A stretch of DNA of 39,970 nucleotides from Clostridiales bacterium (GTDB taxonomy: Bacteria > Bacillota > Clostridia > Lachnospirales > Lachnospiraceae), in assembly GCA_021203365.1 (NCBI GenBank), contig JAJQBI010000022.1, forward strand, positions 27,383 to 67,352, written 5' to 3'. Positions within the stretch are counted from its first letter, which is position 1; each line of letters begins with the position of its first letter. Made by a program: the position numbers and the translations under genes. The notes beneath the pieces were generated by a model that was not told where the DNA came from, made no database searches, and was given only the letters and a program-made list of their open reading frames with translations. Positions 1 through 7,530 of the stretch are shown here, piece after piece.

Positions 1-1077
1 ACGGCGGTGATCCAGAGCTCCTCGGCGTCAGTGGGTATCCTGCAGAGTCTGGCGGCGGCGGGCCTGGTGCCCTTTAGCGCGGCGGTCTATATAATCATGG
101 GACAGAACATCGGAACCTGTGTGACGGCCATGATGTCCGGGATCGGCGCGAAGAAAAACGCCAGGACCGCGGCGTGGATGCATCTGCTGTTTAATATTAT
201 CGGTACGGTTCTTTTCAGCGTGGCTGCGATTGTGTATTTCCAGTTTCTGAACCCCGCCATGGGGAGAGAGGCCATCAGCCAGACACAGATCAGTATGGTG
301 CATACGGTATTTAATATCCTGACCACGGTTATTCTTTTCCCGGCTTCCGACAGAATTATCCGCCTGGCGAAGAAACTGCAGAGGGAGGATGAGGAAAAAC
401 CGGACGAGGGGCATGTCCTTCTGGACGAGCGTATGCTGCAGACCCCCAGCATTGCGCTTTCCTCCATTGAAAGTGAGGTTGGCCGCATGGGTGAAATCGT
501 GAAACGAACCATGGGAAAGGCCGAGGAGGTTATGTTTTCTCAGGATGGGCGTGCCATACAGGAGATTCGGGAGGAGGAGAATGTGGCGGACAGTCTCTGC
601 CATGAGATCACCGATTATCTGATCCGGATCAGCTCCCTGTCCATCAACGAAAAGGAGCACCAGCATGTGGCGGCTCTTCTTCAGATTGTATCGGATATGG
701 AGCGCGTCAGCGATTACTGCGAGAACATATCCGAATATGCGGAGAACCTGAAAGAAAATAATGTGAAATTTACAGACGTGGGGAAGGCCAGACTCCAGCA
801 GATGATCCGGGTCTGCGCGGACAGCTTCTCCTATGCGGTGGAGGCCGTGGAGGGAAATGACAGGGAGGCAGCCGGGAAAGTTCTGCGTGAGGAGGAGAAA
901 GCGGACGAGCTGGAGATTGCTCTTCGGACGGAGCATATGAGACGGCTGGCGGCCAACGAATGCACTGCGGAGGCGGGAATTGTTTTCCTGGACGCGCTGG
1001 TGGGGCTGGAGAGAATTTCAGATCACTCCAGAAATATCGCAGAGGAAATCCTGGGCGCCTGGCAGCCGGTGGTGTGA
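1..1077 (+). CDS. Na/Pi cotransporter family protein with C-terminal PhoU-like domain (5' truncated)
   Basis: This is the C-terminal part of a sodium-dependent phosphate cotransporter of the NptA/PNaS family, an inner-membrane protein. The reading frame is open through the first base of the window, so the true start lies upstream. The first visible residues read TAVIQSSSASVG, the QSSS signature of the Na/Pi repeat. Two to three hydrophobic segments follow (around residues 20-120 of the visible part). From about residue 140 the sequence becomes soluble and helical, with the E/R-rich pattern of PhoU-like domains (for example SDMERVSDYCENISEYAE and GLERISDHSRNIAEEIL). This architecture is common in Firmicutes; the PhoU-like tail is thought to regulate or scaffold transport. 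The gene converges on the MATE gene with 25 bases between the stop codons. The family call is secure; the transported ion is inferred from the family. Confidence 0.9.
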   Translation, partial: TAVIQSSSASVGILQSLAAAGLVPFSAAVYIIMGQNIGTCVTAMMSGIGAKKNARTAAWMHLLFNIIGTVLFSVAAIVYFQFLNPAMGREAISQTQISMVHTVFNILTTVILFPASDRIIRLAKKLQREDEEKPDEGHVLLDERMLQTPSIALSSIESEVGRMGEIVKRTMGKAEEVMFSQDGRAIQEIREEENVADSLCHEITDYLIRISSLSINEKEHQHVAALLQIVSDMERVSDYCENISEYAENLKENNVKFTDVGKARLQQMIRVCADSFSYAVEAVEGNDREAAGKVLREEEKADELEIALRTEHMRRLAANECTAEAGIVFLDALVGLERISDHSRNIAEEILGAWQPVV

Positions 1078-1102
1078 GGCCTTTTTCAGAGACCGGAAGA
1101 AT

Positions 1103-2458
1103 CTAACGGCTGCTTTTTCCCAGCTTTCGATAGGCGGTCCGCATAAACACCGTAAAGCAGGTTACGGCGGAGATCGTGTCCGCCACAGGCTCGGCCGCGA
1201 ACACGCCGGTTACGCCAAAGCCGATTCTGGGGAACAGAAGCGTCAGGGGAATCAGGAGAATCAGCTTCCGGAATATGGCAAAAAAGGAGGCCTTTTTGCT
1301 TTCCTCCATGGCGACGAAGGTGTTCTGCGCCGCGGTCTGCAGACTCATGATAAAATTCATTCCAAAATAGATGCGGAACATGGGTGCCGCGGCGGCGATC
1401 AGCGCCGGGTCGCTGTTGAAAATGGAAATGATCTGTTCCGGGAACAGCATCAGCGCCAGCCAGGCCAGCGCCGAATAGGTGACGCAGAAGCGGGTCAGGA
1501 ACCAGAAGGATTCCTTTACCCGGTGATACAGCCCCGCCCCGAAATTGTAGCCGGTCACCGGCTGGGCGCCCTGGGCAAAACCATTCATAGGCATAAAAAC
1601 TACCTGAGCTACGGAGCTGGCGACGGTCATTACGGTTACGTAGGTATCTCCCCCGAACCGGCTCAGGGACGCGTTGAATACGGCCGAAACAGCCGCCTCC
1701 GTGATGTTCATGACAAAGCTGGAAAAGCCAAGACTCATGATACGCACGGAGGTTTTTCTGTCCAGGCGCAGATTTTTGCGGCGCACGCGCACCAGATTCT
1801 TTTTACCAAGCAAAAACACAAGCACCCATACCGCGGATACGGTCTGAGAGATTACTGTGGCGATGGCGGCTCCGGATACGCCCATTCCCAGTGTGAAAAT
1901 AAAAAAGGGATCCAGCGCGATGTTGCAGAACGCGCCGATGAGTACGGTCATCATGCCCATGCGGGTGAAGCCCTGAGCGTTCAGAAACGGGTTCAGTCCC
2001 AGGGTCAGCATTACGGAGATGGATCCGCACAGATAGATAGTGATATAAGCGTTCGCGTACGGATAGGTGGCGTCACTTGCGCCAAACAGATACAAAAGGG
2101 GCTCTTTCGCCAGCAGGCATATGGCGGGGATAAGGATACCCAGGGAGACAAGCAGAGTGAGGCTGTTTCCAAGTATTTTTTCCGCCCCGTCGTCGTCCCC
2201 CGCGCCCCGCAGGATCGACGTCAGTGGTCCGCCTCCGTTTCCCACCAGATAGGAGAAGGCCGCTACCGACATGGTGATGGGGTAGCACAGGCCAATTCCG
2301 GTCAGCGCCAGCTGTCCCACATCCGCCAGATGTCCGATATAAATTCTGTCTACTACGGAATACAGGGCGTTTACCAGCATGGCCGCGATCATCGGAATGG
2401 CCAGACGGGTTATGGTTTTAGGGATATTTCCTTTGGAAAAGTCGTTTTGCTGTGTCAT
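1103..2458 (-). CDS. MATE family efflux transporter
   Basis: This is a 451-residue multidrug and toxin extrusion (MATE) antiporter, expected to have 12 membrane helices and to expel cationic compounds using a Na+ or H+ gradient. The start at 2458 (MTQQNDFSKGN) is chosen because AGGAGG lies 5 bases upstream; an in-frame start at 2503 would add 15 polar residues. Family features include the N-terminal PKTITRLAIPMIAAMLVNAL and the paired VDRIYIGHL segment of the first repeat. The second repeat carries NGFAQGAQPVTGYNFGAG, a MATE hallmark. Length is typical. It has its own promoter, sits alone on this strand and converges on the phosphate transporter gene. The substrate cannot be told from the sequence. 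Confidence 0.93.
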   Translation of the reverse strand: MTQQNDFSKGNIPKTITRLAIPMIAAMLVNALYSVVDRIYIGHLADVGQLALTGIGLCYPITMSVAAFSYLVGNGGGPLTSILRGAGDDDGAEKILGNSLTLLVSLGILIPAICLLAKEPLLYLFGASDATYPYANAYITIYLCGSISVMLTLGLNPFLNAQGFTRMGMMTVLIGAFCNIALDPFFIFTLGMGVSGAAIATVISQTVSAVWVLVFLLGKKNLVRVRRKNLRLDRKTSVRIMSLGFSSFVMNITEAAVSAVFNASLSRFGGDTYVTVMTVASSVAQVVFMPMNGFAQGAQPVTGYNFGAGLYHRVKESFWFLTRFCVTYSALAWLALMLFPEQIISIFNSDPALIAAAAPMFRIYFGMNFIMSLQTAAQNTFVAMEESKKASFFAIFRKLILLIPLTLLFPRIGFGVTGVFAAEPVADTISAVTCFTVFMRTAYRKLGKSSR

Positions 2459-2501
2459 GAAATCCTCCTGCTGCGGGTCAAAATGTCTGTCTGCGCAGTC
2501 C

Positions 2502-2531
2502 ATTGTACAACAGGCGATGGAAAAGCGTCAA
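2502..2531 (-). promoter_or_regulatory. Sigma-A promoter for the MATE gene
   Basis: Read on the minus strand: -35 TTGACG (2526-2531), an 18-base spacer, and -10 TACAAT (2502-2507). It lies about 45 bases upstream of the chosen MATE start. Five of six bases match the consensus in each box. Confidence 0.65.
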
Positions 2532-2625
2532 GGAGCAATCTGAATGTGAAATGCGCGGGCACTGCAGTGTGGGAACCGGCCGTATTTTTCACGTCGGGGA
2601 CCGCAGGTAAAAATGGGAATACTCG

Positions 2626-2654
2626 TTGACTTCATTTGTTTTCATAAGTATACT
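2626..2654 (+). promoter_or_regulatory. Sigma-A promoter for the iron-sulfur protein gene
   Basis: -35 TTGACT (2626-2631), a 17-base spacer and -10 TATACT (2649-2654). This near-consensus promoter is placed 67 bases before the start at 2721. It supports the shorter start, because the longer reading frame beginning at 2613 would start upstream of the transcript. Confidence 0.75.
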
Positions 2655-2720
2655 TGTATTATACAGGATGGAAAGCGAAACCGGACAGGGTATAAAAAAC
2701 AGGGAAAGGAAAGGATAATC

Positions 2721-4019
2721 ATGGGACATTTAACAACAAGAGATGCGTACAGGAATCTGGAGGATCGAATCAACTGGTTTACCCAGGGGGCTCCGCCGTC
2801 GGATACGCTGTATAAGATTCTGCAGGTTCTGTATACGGAAAAGGAGGCGAAATGGGTATCTCTTCTGCCCGTGCGCCCCTTCACGCTGAAGAAGGCGGCC
2901 AGGATCTGGGGAACCACGGAGGCAAAGGCGGAAAAGCTTCTGGACCACCTGTGTGACAAGGCCCTTCTGGTGGACTCAGAATATCATGGGCAGCGCCAGT
3001 TTGTCATGCCGCCGCCCATGGCCGGTTATATTGAGTTTGCTCTGATGCGGACCCGGGGGGATATTGACCAGAAATATTTAAGCGAACTGTATTATCAGTA
3101 CATGAACGTGGAGGAGGACTTTGTCAAGGATCTGTTCTTTGCCACGGAAACCAGACTGGGCCGGGTTTATGTGCAGGAGCCGGTTCTGACCAATGACAAA
3201 ACCAATCATATTCTGGATTATGAGCGGGCGACTCATATTGTGGAGGAAGCCAGATACATCGGCCTGGGACTGTGCTACTGCCGTCATAAGGCCTATCACG
3301 CCGGACATCCCTGTGAGATCGACGCGCCCTGGGATGTGTGCCTGACCTTTGACAATGCGGCCCGGTCCCTTGCGGAGCACGGGGAGTATGCCCGGCTGAT
3401 CTCCGTGGAGGAGGCAAAGGATGTGCTGGAGCGATCTTATGCCAGCAATCTGGTGCAGATCGGCGAGAATGTGCGGGAGCATCCTGCTTTTATCTGCAAC
3501 TGCTGCGGATGCTGCTGCGAGGCGCTGCAGGCGGCGCGCCGTTTCAGTCCCATGCAGCCCGTCGCCACCACCAATTATATTCCAAAGGTTTCTCTGGATA
3601 AGTGTATCGGATGCGGGAAATGCGCGAAGGTGTGTCCGATTCTGGCCATTTCCCTGGAGGAGAGAACCGGGGAGAATGCCGGGAAAAAGAAGCGTGCGGT
3701 TGTGGACGAGGAGATCTGCCTTGGCTGCGGTGTATGTGCCCGGAACTGTCCCACCGGCGCCATTGCGCTGGAACGCCGGCCGGTGCAGGTGATCACGCCG
3801 GTGAACAGCACCCACCGTTTTGTGGTTCAGGCCATTGAGAAGGGAACCCTGCAGAATCTTGTATTTGACAATCAGGCCTTCGCCAATCACAGAGCCATGG
3901 CGGCTGTGTTCGGGACGATTCTGAAGCTTCCGCCTCTTCAGCAGGCTTTGGCCAGCAAGCAGTTTAAGTCCGTATATCTGGACCGGCTGCTGTCCATGTA
4001 CAGGAAAAAACAGGATTAG
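2721..4019 (+). CDS. 4Fe-4S dicluster ferredoxin-type protein with N-terminal winged-helix-like region
   Basis: A 432-residue cytoplasmic iron-sulfur protein with no signal peptide or membrane segment. Residues 25-100 look like a winged helix: short helices, then KKAARIWGTTEAKAEKLLDHL, then a small sheet region. The middle carries two unusual cysteine clusters: CYC at 185-187 with C198 and C207, and CNCCGCCC at 259-266. Two classic CxxCxxCxxxCP ferredoxin motifs follow at 295-305 and 333-343, each typical of a [4Fe-4S] cluster. The start at 2721 is chosen because GGAAAGGA precedes it and a strong promoter lies just upstream. It is monocistronic and converges on the endonuclease Q-like gene with 7 bases between. 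An electron-transfer or redox-sensing role is inferred; the electron partner is unknown. Confidence 0.8.
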   Translation: MGHLTTRDAYRNLEDRINWFTQGAPPSDTLYKILQVLYTEKEAKWVSLLPVRPFTLKKAARIWGTTEAKAEKLLDHLCDKALLVDSEYHGQRQFVMPPPMAGYIEFALMRTRGDIDQKYLSELYYQYMNVEEDFVKDLFFATETRLGRVYVQEPVLTNDKTNHILDYERATHIVEEARYIGLGLCYCRHKAYHAGHPCEIDAPWDVCLTFDNAARSLAEHGEYARLISVEEAKDVLERSYASNLVQIGENVREHPAFICNCCGCCCEALQAARRFSPMQPVATTNYIPKVSLDKCIGCGKCAKVCPILAISLEERTGENAGKKKRAVVDEEICLGCGVCARNCPTGAIALERRPVQVITPVNSTHRFVVQAIEKGTLQNLVFDNQAFANHRAMAAVFGTILKLPPLQQALASKQFKSVYLDRLLSMYRKKQD

Positions 4020-4026
4020 GGCGTTC

Positions 4027-5256
4027 TCAGTCCCCGAACAGCCGTATCTCCCCGTATTTTCCGTCAAAGCCGGGCCGGCGGATCACCTGTCCGGCCCGCA
4101 GCCGGCGGATGCCCTCCGCGATCCGATCCCCGGATATACGGCGGATGTCCTCCAGGGGCCGGGTGCGCAGGATTTCAAATTCCGGTCCCAGTGCGGACAG
4201 CATTTTTTCGTATTCCCCTTTGACTTTTTTGCTGGCGGTGGTATAGCCAAGAGACGCGGCGATCACCTCCGGAAGGGGAAACAGACTCTGAAAATTTTTC
4301 CCGTCGGCGGGGATATTCTCTGCCGTCCGGTCCGCCAGTTCCTCTATCCGGTGTGCCACCCCGATGGTCAGCTTTCTGCCGCACACCGGGCAGATCCCGC
4401 TGCAGGCATCGGTTTGGGCGGGGGTGAGGCAGAGATCGCACTTTCTGTGGCCGTCCATGTGATATTTGCCTTCCTCCGGAAAAAATTCGATGGTTCCGTA
4501 AAGCCCTTCCCCGGTTTCGATGGCTCCCTTCAGTCCCTCCCAGGTAAGGGGGATATCCAGAAGATTTGCCTCCCGGCCAAGTCTGGAGGGAGAGTGGGCG
4601 TCTGAGTTGGAGATCAGCTGCAGCCGGTCCAGACGGGAAACCCGGCGGTTCATGGGAGGATCTGAGGAGAGTCCCGTTTCCACGGCGTGGACATAAGGCG
4701 TCAGATCTTCAAAACACTCTTCCAGGGAATTGAATCCGGAAAAGGCTCCGAACAGGGAAAAATGGGGCGTCCAGATGTGGGCGGGCACGTAGATGGCCCG
4801 GGGACAGATTTCCAGAAGAAGCTCCAGAAGATCCCGGCAGTCCAGACCCAGAATGGGGCGGCCGTCAGAGCGGATGTTTCCCACGGATTCCAGTGTCTCG
4901 CTGAAACGGTCCGCCTGGTCAAGACCCGGAAGAAGGAGGAGGCTGTGAACCTTTCGCGTCCGGCCGTTCTTTTTATAAATAGAGCTGATCTCTCCGGTGA
5001 CCACAAACCGTGGCGGGACGGATCCGGCGGTTCCATCCTCCCCAATTCGGAATTCTTCCTTCAGGGTATACAGTCCATCCCCGGTGGGACGGAGCTTTTC
5101 CCTCAGTTCTTCTCTCCAGGCCGGATGGGTGAAATCTCCGGTTCCCACAATATGAATGCCCTTCCGTCTGGCCCACAGATCCAGCTGTTCCGGCGTGCAG
5201 TCCCGGCTGGTGGCATAGGAGTATCTGGAGTGAATGTGCAGATCCGCGATGTACAT
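4027..5256 (-). CDS. Endonuclease Q-like PHP-domain DNA repair nuclease
   Basis: A 409-residue protein matching the endonuclease Q family, enzymes known in some archaea and bacilli to nick DNA 5' of deaminated bases and abasic sites. The N-terminal PHP metal-dependent phosphoesterase domain carries DLHIHS (residues 5-10), GTGDFTHP (38-45) and SNSDAHS (216-222), which supply metal-binding His and Asp. A zinc-ribbon-like module follows with Cys273, Cys276, Cys289 and Cys292. The C-terminal part (about 350-405) has a helix-hairpin-helix look. It is the second gene of a minus-strand operon, 41 bases after the HAD-DUF2284 gene, with AGGGAG before the ATG. The family is assigned with good confidence. 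Substrate preference is inferred from characterised relatives. Confidence 0.82.
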   Translation of the reverse strand: MYIADLHIHSRYSYATSRDCTPEQLDLWARRKGIHIVGTGDFTHPAWREELREKLRPTGDGLYTLKEEFRIGEDGTAGSVPPRFVVTGEISSIYKKNGRTRKVHSLLLLPGLDQADRFSETLESVGNIRSDGRPILGLDCRDLLELLLEICPRAIYVPAHIWTPHFSLFGAFSGFNSLEECFEDLTPYVHAVETGLSSDPPMNRRVSRLDRLQLISNSDAHSPSRLGREANLLDIPLTWEGLKGAIETGEGLYGTIEFFPEEGKYHMDGHRKCDLCLTPAQTDACSGICPVCGRKLTIGVAHRIEELADRTAENIPADGKNFQSLFPLPEVIAASLGYTTASKKVKGEYEKMLSALGPEFEILRTRPLEDIRRISGDRIAEGIRRLRAGQVIRRPGFDGKYGEIRLFGD

Positions 5257-5297
5257 AATATTTTTACTCCCTGTATTTTCTGAAATATTTTCCCTCT

Positions 5298-6590
5298 TTA
5301 ATTGCCATGATCATGGCTTTTTTTTATTTTCTGTGCCTCGTCCGGCAGCAGCAGTCCCATCACCAGTGTGTAGTATCGGGGCAGACGCCCCTCCTCCATC
5401 CACAAAAGCTCCTGGTGGAGATATTTTGTCACGGTCAGTCCTACATTCCCGCCCAGGGCTTCGATGGAGTAACGCATCTGATCCGGATGACGGCAGGGAA
5501 GTCCAAGGCTTTTTGTACAGCCGCTGTGATCCAGCAGTTTTGCGCCGGCGTGTTCCCTGCACCGGGCACAGGAGCCGCCGCTCAGGGAAACGCTTCCCGG
5601 ATTTTCCTTTTCCAGCCGGAGAAGGGTGTGGTCAAGCTCCCTCCTGAAGGTGTCCAGAATACACGCGGTCAGCTCTCCGCAGAATTCCTTTGAAAAATCA
5701 CACTTTACCAGGCGCTCCGGAAGATAAATTTTCACTCCCAGCAGATGAAGGGTTTCATATTTCCTCCAGTAGTCCACCGGGTCAAAATCAAATTCCGGGC
5801 AGGACCAGATTTTCCCGTAGTTCGGGCAGGCCCGGCAGTATTCCAGAAAGGTGGGGACATCCACGCAGGTATTCAGGTATTCCGCGGTGGAAACCTCCGC
5901 CTCGCAGCGCTCCTCGTAAATGCCGCAGGCTTCCCGGTCGCCCAGAAGGATGGAAAAGACATCCCGGGCTTCGGCAAGGGAGGGGAGGATGCAGGCGGCA
6001 AGCTCTCCCATTTCCGGGGTGGGCTCTGCCAGATCCGGAATCATCATGGGGCGTGTGCCTGCCGCGGAGGCAGCACGGATCCCATTGTAGGAATCTTCGA
6101 TTACCCAGGCCTCCTCCGGCTTTACCTTCAGTTCTCGGCAGGCCCGCAGAAAGATATCCGGCTCCGGTTTGCTCTTTTCCACCATGTCCCCGCAGATGAC
6201 GGCGTCAAAAAGGTCCAGAAGGCGGCCGTCCCGAAGCTCCGGACAGACGATGTCTCTTCGGGTGGAGGAGGCGACGGCTGTCTGAATCCCTTTTTCACGC
6301 AAAAAAGTGAGAAGCTCCCGGATTCCGGGCTTTTGAGGAAGCTTTCCGCCGCCTGCCCTCTGATGGAAAAGGGCGGACATCTCGGCCTTATAGGCATCGT
6401 AGGGAAAATCTTCGCCATAGTGGGCGAGGAAGATCTGTTTTGTCACAATGCGGTCCAGCCCCAGACATTTCCGGCACACCGATTCTATATCCGGTATTTT
6501 GTGGCGGCGGGCCACCTCCCGCCAGGTTTCCAGCACCAGGGTCTCTGAATCGAAAATGACCCCGTCCATGTCAAAGATAACCGCTTTCAT
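5298..6590 (-). CDS. HAD-superfamily phosphatase fused to a DUF2284 cysteine-rich domain
   Basis: A 430-residue two-domain protein. Residues 1-215 form a beta-phosphoglucomutase-like HAD hydrolase: nucleophile motif DMDGVIFD (Asp7, Asp9), motif II Ser108/Ser109, Lys141 in KSKPEP and the acidic motif IEDSYNG (Asp166). Residues 220-425 match DUF2284, a predicted metal-binding domain, with CRACPNYGKIWSCP (252-265), C341/C344 and C358/C366. The start at 6590 has AAGGAGG nearby; an upstream in-frame start (6644) would put the -10 box inside the gene. The DUF2284 domain is usually a separate protein of about 200 residues, so the fusion is notable. No stop codon or frame change separates the two domains. 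The substrate is unknown; a small phosphorylated metabolite is likely for the HAD half. Cotranscribed with the endonuclease Q-like gene. Confidence 0.85.
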   Translation of the reverse strand: MKAVIFDMDGVIFDSETLVLETWREVARRHKIPDIESVCRKCLGLDRIVTKQIFLAHYGEDFPYDAYKAEMSALFHQRAGGGKLPQKPGIRELLTFLREKGIQTAVASSTRRDIVCPELRDGRLLDLFDAVICGDMVEKSKPEPDIFLRACRELKVKPEEAWVIEDSYNGIRAASAAGTRPMMIPDLAEPTPEMGELAACILPSLAEARDVFSILLGDREACGIYEERCEAEVSTAEYLNTCVDVPTFLEYCRACPNYGKIWSCPEFDFDPVDYWRKYETLHLLGVKIYLPERLVKCDFSKEFCGELTACILDTFRRELDHTLLRLEKENPGSVSLSGGSCARCREHAGAKLLDHSGCTKSLGLPCRHPDQMRYSIEALGGNVGLTVTKYLHQELLWMEEGRLPRYYTLVMGLLLPDEAQKIKKSHDHGN

Positions 6591-6615
6591 TTCGTTTCCT
6601 CCTTTTACAGCAAAG

Positions 6616-6644
6616 ATGATACCAGGGTCAGAAGTATCATACAA
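6616..6644 (-). promoter_or_regulatory. Promoter of the HAD-DUF2284/endonuclease Q operon, with inverted repeat
   Basis: On the minus strand: -35 TTGTAT (6639-6644), a 17-base spacer and -10 TATCAT (6616-6621). A perfect 7-base inverted repeat, ATGATAC at 6616-6622 and GTATCAT at 6634-6640, spans the spacer and both box edges. That placement would suit a repressor site, although the arms partly consist of the promoter boxes themselves. Confidence 0.6.
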
Positions 6645-6664
6645 AAGAAGCTCCCGGAAGGAGC
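6641..6664 (-). terminator. Terminator of the tetR gene
   Basis: On the minus strand, just after the tetR stop codon, GCTCC-TTCCG-GGAGC forms a short hairpin (6650-6664) followed by TTCTTTT. It is a small stem, so moderate strength. It overlaps the -35 box of the next operon. Confidence 0.55.
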
Positions 6665-6666
6665 CT

Positions 6667-7281
6667 CTACCACAGCTTCAGAAAATTAAGGGAGCCGCCG
6701 GGATTGCCGGTCCCCTTTTCCAGAAGAGAGATCAGACCCTGAATGGTGTTCTCTGTCTCTTCGGGGGTGGAGGGCAGCAATGTATTGTCCAGCTCCACCG
6801 TGAGCACAATCAGCACGATCTCCGCCAGGGCTGCCGGATAGTCAAAATGGATCTCGCCATTTTCAATTCCCTGGCAGATAATCTCTGTCAGAACCGGCTT
6901 CAGCTCTGAGATAAGATAGCGGAAATATTTCTGATGAAGAAATGCCTGGGTCTTTGCATCTCCCGGCATTCCCTGCCCTTCCGGGCCGGACAGCTCCTTT
7001 GTGGAGCTTCGGCAGGCCTGAAAAATCATGGCCATGCGGGTGAAGGGAGAAATATCCTTCAGCTCCGCCAGGTCCCGGGCCGTCTTCAGCGGTTCCTTAT
7101 ATCGTCTTTCCACCAGGGCCTCAAAGATTGCGTCCTTGGATGGAAAATAGTAATATATGCTTCCCTTCCCGATGCCGGCGGTCCGGGCAATCTCACTGAC
7201 GGAGATGGACTGGATGTCCCTGGTCGCCAGAAGCTTCTGAAGGGCGTCTAAAATCTGATCGTATTTTTGGGGTTTTCCCAT
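6667..7281 (-). CDS. TetR/AcrR family transcriptional regulator
   Basis: A 204-residue one-component repressor. Residues 5-55 form the TetR DNA-binding domain: ILDALQKLL, then the helix-turn-helix VSEIARTAGIGKGSIYYYF and the linker PSKDAIFEALVERR. The remaining helical region is the ligand-binding and dimerisation domain, which is variable, so the ligand cannot be read from it. The start at 7281 is preferred because AAGGTGAG precedes it and the longer 241-residue frame would begin upstream of the promoter. It is divergent from the SCP2-hydrolase-condensation-ACP-ligase operon, the usual arrangement for a local repressor. A 16-base palindrome lies inside its own promoter, suggesting autoregulation. 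Control of the divergent operon is inferred. Confidence 0.92.
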   Translation of the reverse strand: MGKPQKYDQILDALQKLLATRDIQSISVSEIARTAGIGKGSIYYYFPSKDAIFEALVERRYKEPLKTARDLAELKDISPFTRMAMIFQACRSSTKELSGPEGQGMPGDAKTQAFLHQKYFRYLISELKPVLTEIICQGIENGEIHFDYPAALAEIVLIVLTVELDNTLLPSTPEETENTIQGLISLLEKGTGNPGGSLNFLKLW

Positions 7282-7314
7282 TTTATCACTCACCTTGGCT
7301 TGTTTACTTTGTCC

Positions 7315-7344
7315 AGTATAACACGGTACAGTGTTTCCATACAA
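7315..7344 (-). promoter_or_regulatory. tetR promoter with internal palindromic operator
   Basis: On the minus strand: -35 TTGTAT (7339-7344), an 18-base spacer and -10 TATACT (7315-7320). The spacer contains AACACGGTACAGTGTT (7320-7335), a palindrome with perfect 5-base arms and a central GTAC; only one symmetric pair is mismatched. A repressor bound here would block RNA polymerase. Confidence 0.65.
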
Positions 7345-7401
7345 GCCGAAAATCCACGGAAATTCAAAAGACGGAGGAGGGTTTTTCAGCAATTCGGGAT
7401 A

Positions 7402-7462
7402 TTGACCATCGGTCGAAAATGTGCTAGTTTACTAAGGAAAACGGTTGACTAATGGTCGAAAA
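7402..7462 (+). promoter_or_regulatory. Promoter of the SCP2-to-ligase operon with two operator-like repeats
   Basis: A candidate promoter has -35 TTGACC (7402-7407), a 17-base spacer and an extended -10 TGC-TAGTTT (7425-7430). Two 18-base elements, TTGACCATCGGTCGAAAA (7402-7419) and TTGACTAATGGTCGAAAA (7445-7462), share 15 of 18 bases. Each holds a GACY-N3-GGTC near-palindrome typical of TetR-family operators. Their starts are 43 bases apart, about four helical turns. The first covers the -35 box; the second lies just past the expected transcription start. Confidence 0.65.
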
Positions 7463-7530
7463 CGGAGAGGACGGAACAATCCGGGCAGATATTCCCCGCG
7501 AGAGCGGCCATAAATTTTAAGGAGGACTGA

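Noticed and set aside
980..2629. A 549-codon open frame on the plus strand opposite the MATE gene
   Set aside because: Its translation is rich in Gly, His, Arg and Gln with no domain pattern, and the opposite strand encodes a clear MATE transporter with promoter and ribosome binding site.
5305..5335. Palindrome GCCATGATCATGGC followed by a T-run
   Set aside because: It looks like a plus-strand terminator, but it lies in the last codons of the HAD-DUF2284 gene on the minus strand and no plus-strand gene precedes it.
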